64,000 nucleotides of DNA from Streptomyces sp. NBC_00690 (GTDB taxonomy: Bacteria > Actinomycetota > Actinomycetes > Streptomycetales > Streptomycetaceae). Positions 43,818 through 52,394 of the stretch are shown here, piece by piece (the first letter of the stretch is position 1; each line of letters starts with the position of its first letter). The stretch lies in assembly GCF_036226685.1 (NCBI RefSeq), contig NZ_CP109009.1, positions 248,001 through 312,000 of the forward strand, in the 5' to 3' direction. Both the position numbers and the translations under genes were made by a program. Under the pieces are notes generated by a model. That model was not told the origin of the DNA. It did no database searches and saw only the letters and a list, made by a program, of their open reading frames with translations.

Positions 43818-44825
43818 ATGTCCCCACTCCCCCGCTTGATGCGCGCTGTCACGGCCCTCGCCGTCGCAGGGCTCGTCCTCACCGGCTGCTCCGACAGTGA
43901 TTCCGACACCCCCCGGGAGAAGGGAGCCTCGGACACCCAGGGGCAACAGGGCGCATTCCCGTTGGCCCTGACCCATGGCCAGGGCAAAGTCACCATCCCC
44001 CGCAAGCCGGAGCGGGTCGTCGTGCTCGGGTTCGCCGATGCTCAGATAGCAGCGGCGCTCGGCGCTCCCGTGGTCGGTGGAACCCGTAACACCTCTTCGA
44101 CCGACGGCAACTGGTTGGGCGTCTCACCAGCCTTCTCATCCGAGGTGCTGACACTCGACGCCATCAACCCGAACCTGGAGAAGATCCTCGCACTCAAGCC
44201 GGATCTCATCCTGATGACGACCGCACAGCCCGGGTACGGCAGCGCCTACAAGAAGTTGTCGGCGATCGCGCCCGTCATCTCGTACAAGAACAAGCTGCTC
44301 CAGGATTCGGGCGATGAGCTGACCACGCTCATCGGTCAGGCGCTCGGGGAGGAGAAGAAGGCCGAGCAACTCATTGCCAAGTCGCACAAGTCACTCGCCG
44401 ACTTCGCCGCTGCGCACCCGGGGCTGAAGGGCAAGGGATACGCGTTCGGACAGGAGGCCAGCGGTACGGTCCACGCCGTCGTCGCGGCCGACGGGCCCAC
44501 CGCCCGCTTCTTCGGGGCGCTCGGGATGAAGCTGCCGGAACCACTGGTGAAGCTGGGTATCGAGTCCGGCGGCAAGACGCAACTCTCGCAGGAGAACCTG
44601 GATCTGTTGGACAACGCCCAGATCGCGTTCTTCGGGGTGCCGGACAAGAAGGCAGGGGAAGCCTTCGCCAAGCGGCCGGTGGTGTCGTCCCTCAAGCTGA
44701 CGACCAGTGGAAGCCTCCACTTCCTCGACTACAACGAGTCGGGCATGCTGCTGGGGCCCAACCCCGCCGTGACGGACCTGCTGCTGGCGAAGTTGGGACC
44801 CGCATTGAAGAAGGCTTCGGCGTAG
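43818..44825 (+). CDS. Iron-siderophore ABC transporter substrate-binding lipoprotein
   Basis: 335 residues with a lipoprotein signal and lipobox L-T-G-C at residue 24. The FecB/FepB-type (periplasmic binding protein 2, TroA-like) fold shows RVVVLGFADAQIAAALGAPVVG, LEKILALKPDLILMT and LLDNAQIAFFG. It captures ferric siderophores at the outer face of the membrane. No permease or ATPase gene is adjacent, so it must work with a transporter encoded elsewhere. An iron box upstream and a terminator 7 bp after its stop support a stand-alone iron-regulated unit. Confidence 0.9.
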   Translation: MSPLPRLMRAVTALAVAGLVLTGCSDSDSDTPREKGASDTQGQQGAFPLALTHGQGKVTIPRKPERVVVLGFADAQIAAALGAPVVGGTRNTSSTDGNWLGVSPAFSSEVLTLDAINPNLEKILALKPDLILMTTAQPGYGSAYKKLSAIAPVISYKNKLLQDSGDELTTLIGQALGEEKKAEQLIAKSHKSLADFAAAHPGLKGKGYAFGQEASGTVHAVVAADGPTARFFGALGMKLPEPLVKLGIESGGKTQLSQENLDLLDNAQIAFFGVPDKKAGEAFAKRPVVSSLKLTTSGSLHFLDYNESGMLLGPNPAVTDLLLAKLGPALKKASA

Positions 44826-44832
44826 CCGGACC

Positions 44833-44862
44833 GGACCCCGCGTTCCATCCGGCGTGGGGTCC
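44833..44862 (+). terminator. Hairpin terminator
   Basis: GGACCCCGCG (44833-44842) pairs with CGTGGGGTCC (44853-44862) with one G-T pair, and a 10-base loop, 7 bp after the lipoprotein stop. Confidence 0.65.
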
Positions 44863-44976
44863 GCAACCCAGGTGGGCAACGCTGCTGCGATGTCAGTGGT
44901 ACGGGGTTGACTGCCCTTCATGACCCCTGTCGAAATCCTCGCCGCTCCGTGGGCCGGTCGGTCCGGTCGCTCTGCG

Positions 44977-45744
44977 ATGCTCAACCCCATGCCGAGCACC
45001 GAACACCGCCCAGAGCCTGTCAGTCCGGACGCCCCCGCGACGATAGAAAGTCCACTGCTCACCCAGTCGTGGTTGGACCTCGCCTTCGTCCACTGGGCCG
45101 TGGACCCGGCGCTCGTTGCCGGGCTGTTGCCGACCGGAACCGTGCCCGACACCCTCGACGGCACCACGTATGTCGGCCTGGTGGCCTTCCGTATGCACCG
45201 GGTGGGCTGGTTCCGGTTGCCTGGCATCCCCTACTTCGGTGCCTTCCCGGAGACGAACGTACGCCTGTACTCGGTCGACGCAGATGGAAGGCGCGGTGTG
45301 GTGTTCCGCTCGATGGACGCCTCCAGGCTGATACCGGTGATCATGGGCAGGGCCGGCTTCCGGTTGCCGTACTTGTGGTCGCGCATGTCCGTCCGCTCGG
45401 AGGGTGACACCTTCGCCTACAGCAGCGTCCGGCGCTGGCCGGGACCTCGTGGGACGAGCAGCCGGATGACCATACGGAAGGGCGAACGCATCGAGGAGCC
45501 GACGGAGCTGGAGCACTTTCTGACCGCCCGGTGGGGGATGCACAACGCCCTTGCCGACGGCGTCGCCTTTCTGCCCAACGACCATCCGCGCTGGCCCCTG
45601 TATCGGGCACGGCTCATCGACTGCCATGACGAACTGGTGGCGGCGGCCGGGTTGCCCGCACCGCAGGGGGAACCGGTCAGTGTGTTGTATTCGCCTGGAG
45701 TCCCCGTCCGGCTCGGTCGGCCGGCCCGTACGCTCCGTACCTGA
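44977..45744 (+). CDS. DUF2071 (YqjF-like) family protein
   Basis: About 255 residues. The YqjF/DUF2071 pattern is strong: LTQSWLDLAFVHWAVDPALVAGLLP, YVGLVAFRMHRVGWFRLPGIPYFGAFPETNVRLY, VVFRSMDAS and FLTARWGMH. The family is widespread and uncharacterised, resembling acetoacetate-decarboxylase-like folds. ATG 44977 and ATG 44989 are both plausible starts with no clear ribosome site. It converges on the TIR-STAND gene, with 10 bp between stops. Confidence 0.8.
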   Translation: MLNPMPSTEHRPEPVSPDAPATIESPLLTQSWLDLAFVHWAVDPALVAGLLPTGTVPDTLDGTTYVGLVAFRMHRVGWFRLPGIPYFGAFPETNVRLYSVDADGRRGVVFRSMDASRLIPVIMGRAGFRLPYLWSRMSVRSEGDTFAYSSVRRWPGPRGTSSRMTIRKGERIEEPTELEHFLTARWGMHNALADGVAFLPNDHPRWPLYRARLIDCHDELVAAAGLPAPQGEPVSVLYSPGVPVRLGRPARTLRT

Positions 45745-45754
45745 GGGCACGTGG

Positions 45755-48700
45755 TCAAGGGCGAGGCAGCGGATACGGCTCGCCCGTGGTTGCTCGCCAG
45801 GCTTGTCGGACCGAGTCCGGACGGAGTTCGTCCAGTTCGGCAAGAGCGTCCCGTACGAGGGCTTGGAAGTCGTCGTCCTGCGCGGTCAGGGCAACGCTCC
45901 AGGCCCGGACCAGGTCTGCGACAGCGGAGGCATCGTCTTCGGTACGCAGTGAGGCCCGGGTGAGGAGCGTGTAGACGAGCGTTTCCCCCTCGTCCTCATC
46001 GCGCAGGGCGGCTGCCAACTCCACCGCCTCCTCGATCGAGTGCAGGGCCTCGGTGTTTCGTTGGTTGTCCTTGAGCGTGTCGGCGAGGTTGTTCAACGAC
46101 TGGCAGAGGGCTAGACGGTTCGCGGGCACCTTCTGGTCCAGGCCGCGCCGGACGCGTACCGCCTCCTCGATGCGTCCCAGAGCTTCCTCGTGGGATTCGA
46201 GTTCGCTGAGGCACTCGGCATGATTGTGCAGCACCATGCCCAGCGTTTCGGGGTCGGCGACCTCACCGTCCTCCGTCAACACCTCGGCCGCCTTCCTGAA
46301 CCGCTCGACGGCACGATCCGGGCTGCCGTCGCCGCTCAGGATGCGCCCGTGGCTGTACAACACGATCGCCCATTCTTGTCGCACATGGGGCAGGTCCACG
46401 GCTGCGGAGTCGGACAGTTCGGCCAGGAGTTCCGCGGCGCGCGCCACTGAGTCGAGGGCTTCCGACACCCGGCCCATGTCGTCGTGGATCAGCGCCAGCA
46501 GGTGCAGGGCCTTGGCCAGCTGATGCCGCAGGGCCGCCTGGCCACTCGCGGCCAGCCGGTGCAGGATGGCGGCGGCCTCAGCGGCGAGCGCGAACGCTTC
46601 CTCGTACTCCTCCAACTCCTGGAGGACATCTGCCTGGGCGAGGAGGGATTCGACGAGTTCGGGCTCATTGGCTTCGGGGCGGGGTTCGGCCAACTTGCGG
46701 TAGATGTCGATCGACTCGTCGTACACGTCGTACGCCCGGTACAGCTGCCTGGTGTCGAGGAGACAGTCCCCGAGGTTGTGGAGCGCGCCGGCGAGTGAGG
46801 TGAGGTGGGTTCCCGGTGAGACGGTCGCCAGGGTCCGGCAGATGTCGACGGTCGCGGTGAGCTGTTCGATGGCCTCCTCGTGGCGGCCGAGGCGACGGAG
46901 TGCTGCTCCGTTGTTGTTCAGCACATCGGCCAGCAGGGAGAGGTGTCCCTCTCCGTGGCGATCCACGAGCTCGCGCGCCGTACGAACCGCGTCCGCCGCG
47001 ACATCGGCTGCATCCTGTACTCGCCCCAGCTCGGACAGCGCACCACTGAGGTTGCCCATTCCTTCTACCCATGCAGGGCGGAATCTGTCGCTGCTGAAGG
47101 CGTCGAGTTCCCGGTACAGCCGTACTGACTCCTCGGCGGCGGCCAGTCCCTCGTGGTGCCGACCGGCGCCGGCTCGGGCGGCCGAGAGGTTCTGCAGTGC
47201 ACTCGCCAACCGGAACTGGTACTCCACCCGGTCCTCGTCGGCGGCCTCGTCATGGAGCACCGTGGTCAGCCGCACCGCGTGTTCCAGCACGGCGACCGCT
47301 TCCGAGTGTCGTGCGAGATCACTGAGGAGGTTGCCCCGGGTGGTGAGCGCGGTGGCGTAGATCTGCCAATGAGTGGGCGTGGTGTCGACGACCTCGCTCA
47401 GCAGGGTGCAACTCCACGTTGCCTTGTCCAGGCCGTCTTCGAAGAAGCCGGAGCGGGCGTAGGCGTTGGCGAGGGTGGTCAGCGCCAGACCCAACTCCGG
47501 GGTGAAGTCCGCATCCGATGCGACCAGTTCGGAGTACATCTCAACGGCTTGGGCCGCATGGGTGAGCGCTTGATCGCTCTGGTTCACGTCCGTCAGCCGG
47601 CAGGACAGGTTGTGCGTCAGTGTGGCGACGGTCTCCGCGTCGGGTGCCTCCTTGCGCAGTTCGGCGTCGAGAGCTGCCCGTGTGCTGACCACCATGAACG
47701 CGGCCAGGGCAAGGCTGCTGTCGGGTAGGTGGTCGACGACGGCGTCCTCCAGGTCGACGCCCGCGCCGGCCGCGGTGGCGCTCACCTCGCTGAGCACACG
47801 CACCAGAGCGGTGTCCTGGAGTTGTGTGGCAACGGCGATCGCCAGTGGCAGTCGCGCGGCTGGATCCCCGACCAGTAGCGCCTTCATCGTCTCCGCCACC
47901 TGGGGATGTCGTGGCGCTGCCCTGCCCAGCACCGTCAGGGCCCGGGTGATCTGGACGTCTCCGACGCCGTGCGCCGACCATTCGGCGAACTCCGGCTGGT
48001 CGAGGAGGGTCGCCGCCACCAGGTCCTCGCCCAGCCGGTCCGGCCGCAGGGGATTCAGAGCGGACGGGCCGCTGTACAGGGCGTCGAGCCAGCGCTGGTA
48101 GTGCGCCACGACGTTGCGGCCTTCACCGTCGAAGGTGGGGAGGGCTTGAAGGAGGCTTCGGGCGTCGGCAGGGCTCGGCGCCGTGAACAGTGTCGCTGCG
48201 GAGACCACTTGGTCGTGGCGCAGCCGGCTTGGCGAGGGCAACTCGTGGGGCAGTGCCGCCGAGGTCCAGTACCGCCGCTCGTGGTCGAGGACCCGCAGCA
48301 GTGGGTCACGGCGGGCGGGCAAAGTTCCGGGCGCTGTCTGGTCGAGGAGTGCGGCCAGTGCTGCGGCGTGCACGTCCAGGACTCGGTCGTAGTGTGCGGT
48401 GGTGAGATCTCCGGGCGGTGAGGTCACCGGTGTCGGCAGGTCCAGTCGGGCCGCGAAGGCATGCAGGGCGCGGGCGTACTCGGCGGGCCGGGTGTCGGGC
48501 GCAGCGACCACCGAAGGCAGCTCGCGCTCGGTGAGGTCCGTGAAGAAGAGCGAGACACGATCGTCGCGGTGGCGGCGGAGTAGATGTGGCCACACGCCCG
48601 ACGATCTGGCGAGCAGCAGAAGACGTGACGGGCCGTGCTCGGCCGGTCGGGCGATCAGTTGGGACGTGACGTCGGCGAGTTGTTCGGTGCGGCCCTCCGC

Positions 48701-49510
48701 ATAGTCCACGACGATGAGGAGGGGGCCACGGAGTGCGTGGATCCGGTCGAGGACGGTCCGCGGCGCACTGTCATCGAGCAGCCCGGCGGCCCAGCCGTCA
48801 GCCCTCATCAGCTCCACGAGTCGATGGCCGAGCCGGGTCTTGCCCTGGCCGCCGGGCCCGGTCAGAAGGTGGGCGGACAGTCGCTCGGGGGCCAGCAGCC
48901 AGTCCACCAGACGGGGGAGTTCGTCGTCCGCCCGCTCGAAGTCGACCACGCCGTAGTCGGCCTGGAGCAACATGCTGGGCAGTGGATCGGAGGGCAGCCG
49001 CCGCTGCGGTTCGAACAGGTCCGGGAGCATCAACTCCGGTACCAGTGTGCTGATCTTGTCGGCCAGCACCCGTACATCGTCGCCCAGGGCCCGGTGGCTG
49101 ATGTATGCGGCCTGACTGTGGGCCAATCTGGCTATATCCGCAGGGAGTTGGGCCGCATCCACGGGTTCCGCACCGTCGAGCAGCACCTGCACCACGGGGA
49201 TGCCACGTTCGAAGGCACGACGGATCTCGCGTCGTACCCAGTCGTCCTCACGGTCCACCAGGCGCCGACCGCTGTCCGGGGCTTCGGCGAACCAGTCCGG
49301 GCCGATGAGGACGAGCAGGATCCGTGTCTGCTCCATGGCCGCGCGAATCGCGTCCGGGTAGGGCTCTCCGGGCAGCATGGTGACGCAGTCCCGGAAGACA
49401 CGTGCCGCGCCGAAGGCGTCAGAAAGCAGCTCGTAGCAGGCTGCCGCCCCGTATCCGGTGTCGGCGGTGCGGTAGTTGACGAAGAGGTCCACACCGTGCT
49501 GGCTCGTCAT
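45755..49510 (-). CDS. TIR-STAND NTPase-TPR protein (NLR-like defence candidate)
   Basis: 1251 residues in three parts. Residues 1-150 are a TIR domain (VDLFVNYRTADTGYGAAAC, ILLVLIGPDWF, and the W91-x-x-x-E95 motif in DDWVRREI that holds the likely NAD-cleaving glutamate). Residues about 185-600 form a STAND-type NTPase with Walker A GPGGQGKT (218-225) and Walker B LLIVVDYAE (264-272). Residues about 600-1250 are helical TPR repeats (A-x-x-Y/L-x-x-L/A patterns such as EEYEEAFALAAEAAAIL). ATG 49510 has GAGG 7 bp upstream. In related proteins the repeats sense a trigger, the NTPase oligomerises and TIR destroys NAD+. That chain of events is inferred here. Confidence 0.87.
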   Translation of the reverse strand: MTSQHGVDLFVNYRTADTGYGAAACYELLSDAFGAARVFRDCVTMLPGEPYPDAIRAAMEQTRILLVLIGPDWFAEAPDSGRRLVDREDDWVRREIRRAFERGIPVVQVLLDGAEPVDAAQLPADIARLAHSQAAYISHRALGDDVRVLADKISTLVPELMLPDLFEPQRRLPSDPLPSMLLQADYGVVDFERADDELPRLVDWLLAPERLSAHLLTGPGGQGKTRLGHRLVELMRADGWAAGLLDDSAPRTVLDRIHALRGPLLIVVDYAEGRTEQLADVTSQLIARPAEHGPSRLLLLARSSGVWPHLLRRHRDDRVSLFFTDLTERELPSVVAAPDTRPAEYARALHAFAARLDLPTPVTSPPGDLTTAHYDRVLDVHAAALAALLDQTAPGTLPARRDPLLRVLDHERRYWTSAALPHELPSPSRLRHDQVVSAATLFTAPSPADARSLLQALPTFDGEGRNVVAHYQRWLDALYSGPSALNPLRPDRLGEDLVAATLLDQPEFAEWSAHGVGDVQITRALTVLGRAAPRHPQVAETMKALLVGDPAARLPLAIAVATQLQDTALVRVLSEVSATAAGAGVDLEDAVVDHLPDSSLALAAFMVVSTRAALDAELRKEAPDAETVATLTHNLSCRLTDVNQSDQALTHAAQAVEMYSELVASDADFTPELGLALTTLANAYARSGFFEDGLDKATWSCTLLSEVVDTTPTHWQIYATALTTRGNLLSDLARHSEAVAVLEHAVRLTTVLHDEAADEDRVEYQFRLASALQNLSAARAGAGRHHEGLAAAEESVRLYRELDAFSSDRFRPAWVEGMGNLSGALSELGRVQDAADVAADAVRTARELVDRHGEGHLSLLADVLNNNGAALRRLGRHEEAIEQLTATVDICRTLATVSPGTHLTSLAGALHNLGDCLLDTRQLYRAYDVYDESIDIYRKLAEPRPEANEPELVESLLAQADVLQELEEYEEAFALAAEAAAILHRLAASGQAALRHQLAKALHLLALIHDDMGRVSEALDSVARAAELLAELSDSAAVDLPHVRQEWAIVLYSHGRILSGDGSPDRAVERFRKAAEVLTEDGEVADPETLGMVLHNHAECLSELESHEEALGRIEEAVRVRRGLDQKVPANRLALCQSLNNLADTLKDNQRNTEALHSIEEAVELAAALRDEDEGETLVYTLLTRASLRTEDDASAVADLVRAWSVALTAQDDDFQALVRDALAELDELRPDSVRQAWRATTGEPYPLPRP

Positions 49511-49730
49511 GAGGCAACCTCGACAATGAGGCCGGTGTTCTCCACGGAGGAGCCAAAGACATCCGGTCCCCTCACCTCAGGCCCCCTCACCTCACCCATG
49601 GAATTCCTCGCGCGCAGGTTCAGTCTGCCTTGATCGGTCGGAAGCCCGCATGCTGATCCGCAAGGTCGTCCAACGCGTCGAGTTCGCCGACCCCGGGTGC
49701 TGGGGATGGTCGGGGGTGGTCTGCCCACGG

Positions 49731-50210
49731 TCAGTTCATGGAACGCAAACGGTCCAGTTCTTCGCCAATCGCCGTCCGCAACGGGTCGTGCTGTGGACCA
49801 AGTGCGTACTCCTCGTCGGCCCATCTGTCGCGGGGGTAGTGCCACACCGGTGAAACGACCAAGTCGGGTGGCTCCCATGCGAACCGAGGCCATATGTGTG
49901 CGTGCAGGAAGCCGTCGGTGTTGCCGAGGATCTCCAGGTTCACCCTTCGGAAGGTCGGATCCGTGCGACGGGCGGCCCGCTCGACTGCTTCTCCCAGGTG
50001 ATCCATGTCGGACAGGAAGGCGAGCCGCCTGTCCCGGGGCAGGTCGGACAATCTCTCCACCCGCGGATCGTCCGTCAGGAGCACCGAGTAGCCCGGGAGG
50101 AACTGCACATCGCCGATCACCGCGAAGCCGGCGTTCAAGCGCCGCAGCACCGTGGGGTTCTCACTGCGCAGAGCACTTCCGATCCGGTCCCGCCGCCAGT
50201 CATCGATCAT
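49731..50210 (-). CDS. HIT-like hydrolase/transferase family protein
   Basis: 159 residues. The histidine-triad-like region LEILGNTDGFLHAHIWPRF corresponds to the nucleotide-binding H-x-H-x of HIT proteins (HAHIWPR), and the N-terminal GFAVIGDVQFLPGYSVLLTDDP matches the strand that precedes it in this superfamily. HIT proteins hydrolyse dinucleoside polyphosphates or AMP/NMP esters. It lies 220 bp upstream of the TIR-STAND gene on the same strand, so co-transcription is possible but no operon-like spacing exists. No clear ribosome site. Confidence 0.7.
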   Translation of the reverse strand: MIDDWRRDRIGSALRSENPTVLRRLNAGFAVIGDVQFLPGYSVLLTDDPRVERLSDLPRDRRLAFLSDMDHLGEAVERAARRTDPTFRRVNLEILGNTDGFLHAHIWPRFAWEPPDLVVSPVWHYPRDRWADEEYALGPQHDPLRTAIGEELDRLRSMN

Positions 50211-50295
50211 CTGGGAAGGCTACTCGGTGGCCATCGGCCGGCGGGCGGGCGAGTTCGAAGGCGCATCGCGGCGGACGTCGTGGAGCCGTGTCGAC

Positions 50296-50399
50296 GGGAC
50301 GTGCCGTCGGGACGTGCCATCGGGACGTGCCGTCGGGACGTGCCGTCGGGACGTGCCGTCGGGGTGTGCCGACGGGGTGTGCCGACGGGGTGTGCCGAC
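50296..50399. repeat. 13-bp minisatellite, eight units in two sequence types
   Basis: Eight contiguous 13-bp units: GGGACGTGCCGTC (units 1, 3, 4, 5), GGGACGTGCCATC (unit 2) and GGGGTGTGCCGAC (units 6-8). The change from one type to the other is abrupt, as if two variants expanded separately. It lies between the HIT and OYE genes. There are no unique spacers, so it is not a CRISPR array. Confidence 0.9.
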
Positions 50400-50454
50400 G
50401 GGGTGCAAGGGGCATCCGTGACGCTCACCGCCCCCGGCTCCGCGGGCGGGCTCG

Positions 50455-50489
50455 GGGTCGGGTCGGGTCGGGTCGGGTCGGGTCGGGTC
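50455..50489. repeat. Pentanucleotide tandem repeat
   Basis: Seven copies of GGGTC in a row, 55 bp after the 13-bp array. G-rich on the plus strand, so non-B structure is conceivable. Confidence 0.85.
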
Positions 50490-50554
50490 GCAACAGTGCC
50501 CCGCCCGGGAGCGCCTTGGGCCGTCGGGCCCGCCGACCCCTCAGGCGCCCACCG

Positions 50555-51763
50555 TCATACGGGGGCCTGCGAGCAGGCCGTGTCGATCCGCCGCTGTGCG
50601 GCGGTGAGCGTCGGGTAATCGGTGTATCCGGTCGCCCCGCCCGTGTACATGAAGTACTCGTCGCGCGGCGCATTCAGCGGTGCTCCGGCCCGCACCCGCT
50701 CGACCAGGTCAGGGTTGGCGAGGAAGGCGCGGCCCAGCGCGATGAGGTCCGCACCGGCTTCCAGTAGACGTTCGCCCGCCGCTCGCCCGCCGTCCACGGG
50801 GAACGGCCCACCCCACCCGAGTGCCGGATTGGCGATCAGTGTGCTCGACCAAAACTCCCGGATACGCGCGAACAGTGGTTGGTCCGGATCGGCGAACACG
50901 ATGTGGAGGTAGGCGAGGTTGGACCCGGCTGTGGTGGTGCTGCCCGAGCGGTCTTCGATGCGGGCTGGTTCACCCCGCCCCGAATCAATTCCGTCGAGTG
51001 CCTTGACCAGAGCCGGGTAGAGCGCCTCGGTGTCGTCCTCCCGTACCCCGTTGAAAACACCTCCGGGGGAGATCCGCACACCCACCCGCTGCGGACCGAT
51101 GGCCTGCGCGACCGCCCGGACGACCTCGACGGCGAAGCGAATGCGGTGCTCGACGGAGCCACCGTACGCATCGTTGCGCCGGTTGCTGTTCGATGCCATG
51201 AACTGGTGCAGCAGGTGTCCGTTCGCCGCGTGGACCTCGACGCCTTCGAAGCCGGCGGCGATGGCGTTGCGTGCGGCAGCGGCGAAGTCCGCGATGGTCG
51301 ACTGGATGTCGTGCACGGACATTTCCCGAGGCACCACCGACGGCTGCTTACCACTCGGGGTGTGAATGGTCTCCGGGAGTGGGATGGGGGACGGAGCGAT
51401 CGGGACCAGTCCGCTGTTGTCCGGGTGTCCCACCCGGCCCCCGTGTTGCAGTTGGAGGAACATGCGCCCGCCGGCCTGCCGCACCGCCTCGGTGACCCGT
51501 CGCCAACCGGCCACTTGGGCTGCGTTGTGGATCGCGGGAATGTTGGGGTAGGTCTGACCGACGGGGTTGGGGGCGGCGGCCTCGGCAATGATCAGCCCGG
51601 CACCGGCGCGCTGCGCGTAGTAGGTGCTCATGAGCGTGCCGGGGACCCCGTCGGCGCCGGCCCGGTTGCGGGTCAGCGGCGCCATCACCAGGCGGTTCGG
51701 GAGGTTCAGCCGGCCCAGAGTGGCCGGTTCGAGGAGTCGGGAAGTCACCGGTGTGTTTGTCAT
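50555..51763 (-). CDS. Old Yellow Enzyme family alkene reductase (NADH:flavin oxidoreductase)
   Basis: 402 residues. OYE-fold landmarks are NRLVMAPLTRNRA (FMN contact), LQLQHGGRVGHP, GFEGVEVHAANGHLLHQFM (H-A-A-N-G, substrate-binding His/Asn pair) and ALGRAFLANPDLVERV. These FMN enzymes reduce activated C=C bonds of enones, nitro-alkenes or nitrate esters at the expense of NAD(P)H. The ATG at 51763 has no ribosome site and sits very close to the likely transcription start, suggesting a nearly leaderless message under the divergent MerR regulator. Confidence 0.92.
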   Translation of the reverse strand: MTNTPVTSRLLEPATLGRLNLPNRLVMAPLTRNRAGADGVPGTLMSTYYAQRAGAGLIIAEAAAPNPVGQTYPNIPAIHNAAQVAGWRRVTEAVRQAGGRMFLQLQHGGRVGHPDNSGLVPIAPSPIPLPETIHTPSGKQPSVVPREMSVHDIQSTIADFAAAARNAIAAGFEGVEVHAANGHLLHQFMASNSNRRNDAYGGSVEHRIRFAVEVVRAVAQAIGPQRVGVRISPGGVFNGVREDDTEALYPALVKALDGIDSGRGEPARIEDRSGSTTTAGSNLAYLHIVFADPDQPLFARIREFWSSTLIANPALGWGGPFPVDGGRAAGERLLEAGADLIALGRAFLANPDLVERVRAGAPLNAPRDEYFMYTGGATGYTDYPTLTAAQRRIDTACSQAPV

Positions 51764-51780
51764 GCCCGTACGGTAGAAAG

Positions 51781-51794
51781 TGACACAGGTGTCA
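51781..51794 (+). promoter_or_regulatory. MerR-type operator between divergent genes
   Basis: TGACAC-AG-GTGTCA is a perfect dyad. On the minus strand it sits in a 19-base spacer between TTGAAC (51801-51796) and CTACCG (51776-51771), the long-spacer promoter form that MerR proteins activate by DNA twisting. The reductase gene starts immediately downstream. Confidence 0.6.
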
Positions 51795-51825
51795 GGTTCA
51801 AGGCCGGCAAGCGATGGGGGCGGCG

Positions 51826-52203
51826 ATGCGGATCGGCGAGTTGGCGCGCCGGAGCGGCGTGAGCGAGCGCTCTCTGCGCTACTACGAGCAACAGGGTCTG
51901 CTCCGCGCGGAGCGGACTCCGGGTGGCCACCGGGATTACGGGGACTGGGCGGTCGACCGTGTTGTTCGCATACAGGCGCTCTACGCCGCGGGGCTGAACA
52001 GCAAGAAGATCGCCCAACTCCTGCCCTGTATGAGAGACGTCGACGGCGGTCCCAATGAGTACGCGACGAAGCGCCTGGTCAGCGAACTGATGGCCGAGCG
52101 CGACCGCATCGATCGTCTGATCGCCGAGTTGGCTCTGTCCCGCGGGGTCTTGAACGAGGTCATCGACGCCGCGGGAAGCCCGCTCGACACGGAAGGCAGC
52201 TAG
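51826..52203 (+). CDS. MerR-family transcriptional regulator
   Basis: 125 residues from ATG 51826 (MRIGELARRSGVSERSLRYYEQQGLL), the standard MerR winged helix; an ATG at 51814 would add four residues. The coil IDRLIAELALSRGVLNEVI forms the dimer helix. The C-terminal effector region is short with one cysteine (LLPCMRD), so it may sense electrophiles or a small organic ligand rather than a metal. It is divergent from, and probably regulates, the OYE reductase. Confidence 0.88.
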   Translation: MRIGELARRSGVSERSLRYYEQQGLLRAERTPGGHRDYGDWAVDRVVRIQALYAAGLNSKKIAQLLPCMRDVDGGPNEYATKRLVSELMAERDRIDRLIAELALSRGVLNEVIDAAGSPLDTEGS

Positions 52204-52394
52204 AAATTCGGGCGGTTCGCCGTCCATGGTCCTTCGCCGGCCTGCCCCGAACTCCTTTTTCTCTAGCGGCTGTTCGGCAGCCTGCAATGCACAACCATTT
52301 CCAAGCGCCACGAGTCAGACCGGTTGCACCGGCGGATCCTGTCAGGTGCCCGGCCGCTCCGCGCTCGCCGGCCCGCACCTCCGAGAGGTTGATC

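Noticed and set aside
50296..50399. CRISPR array
   Set aside because: Units are contiguous 13-mers with no unique spacers, and no cas gene is in the window.
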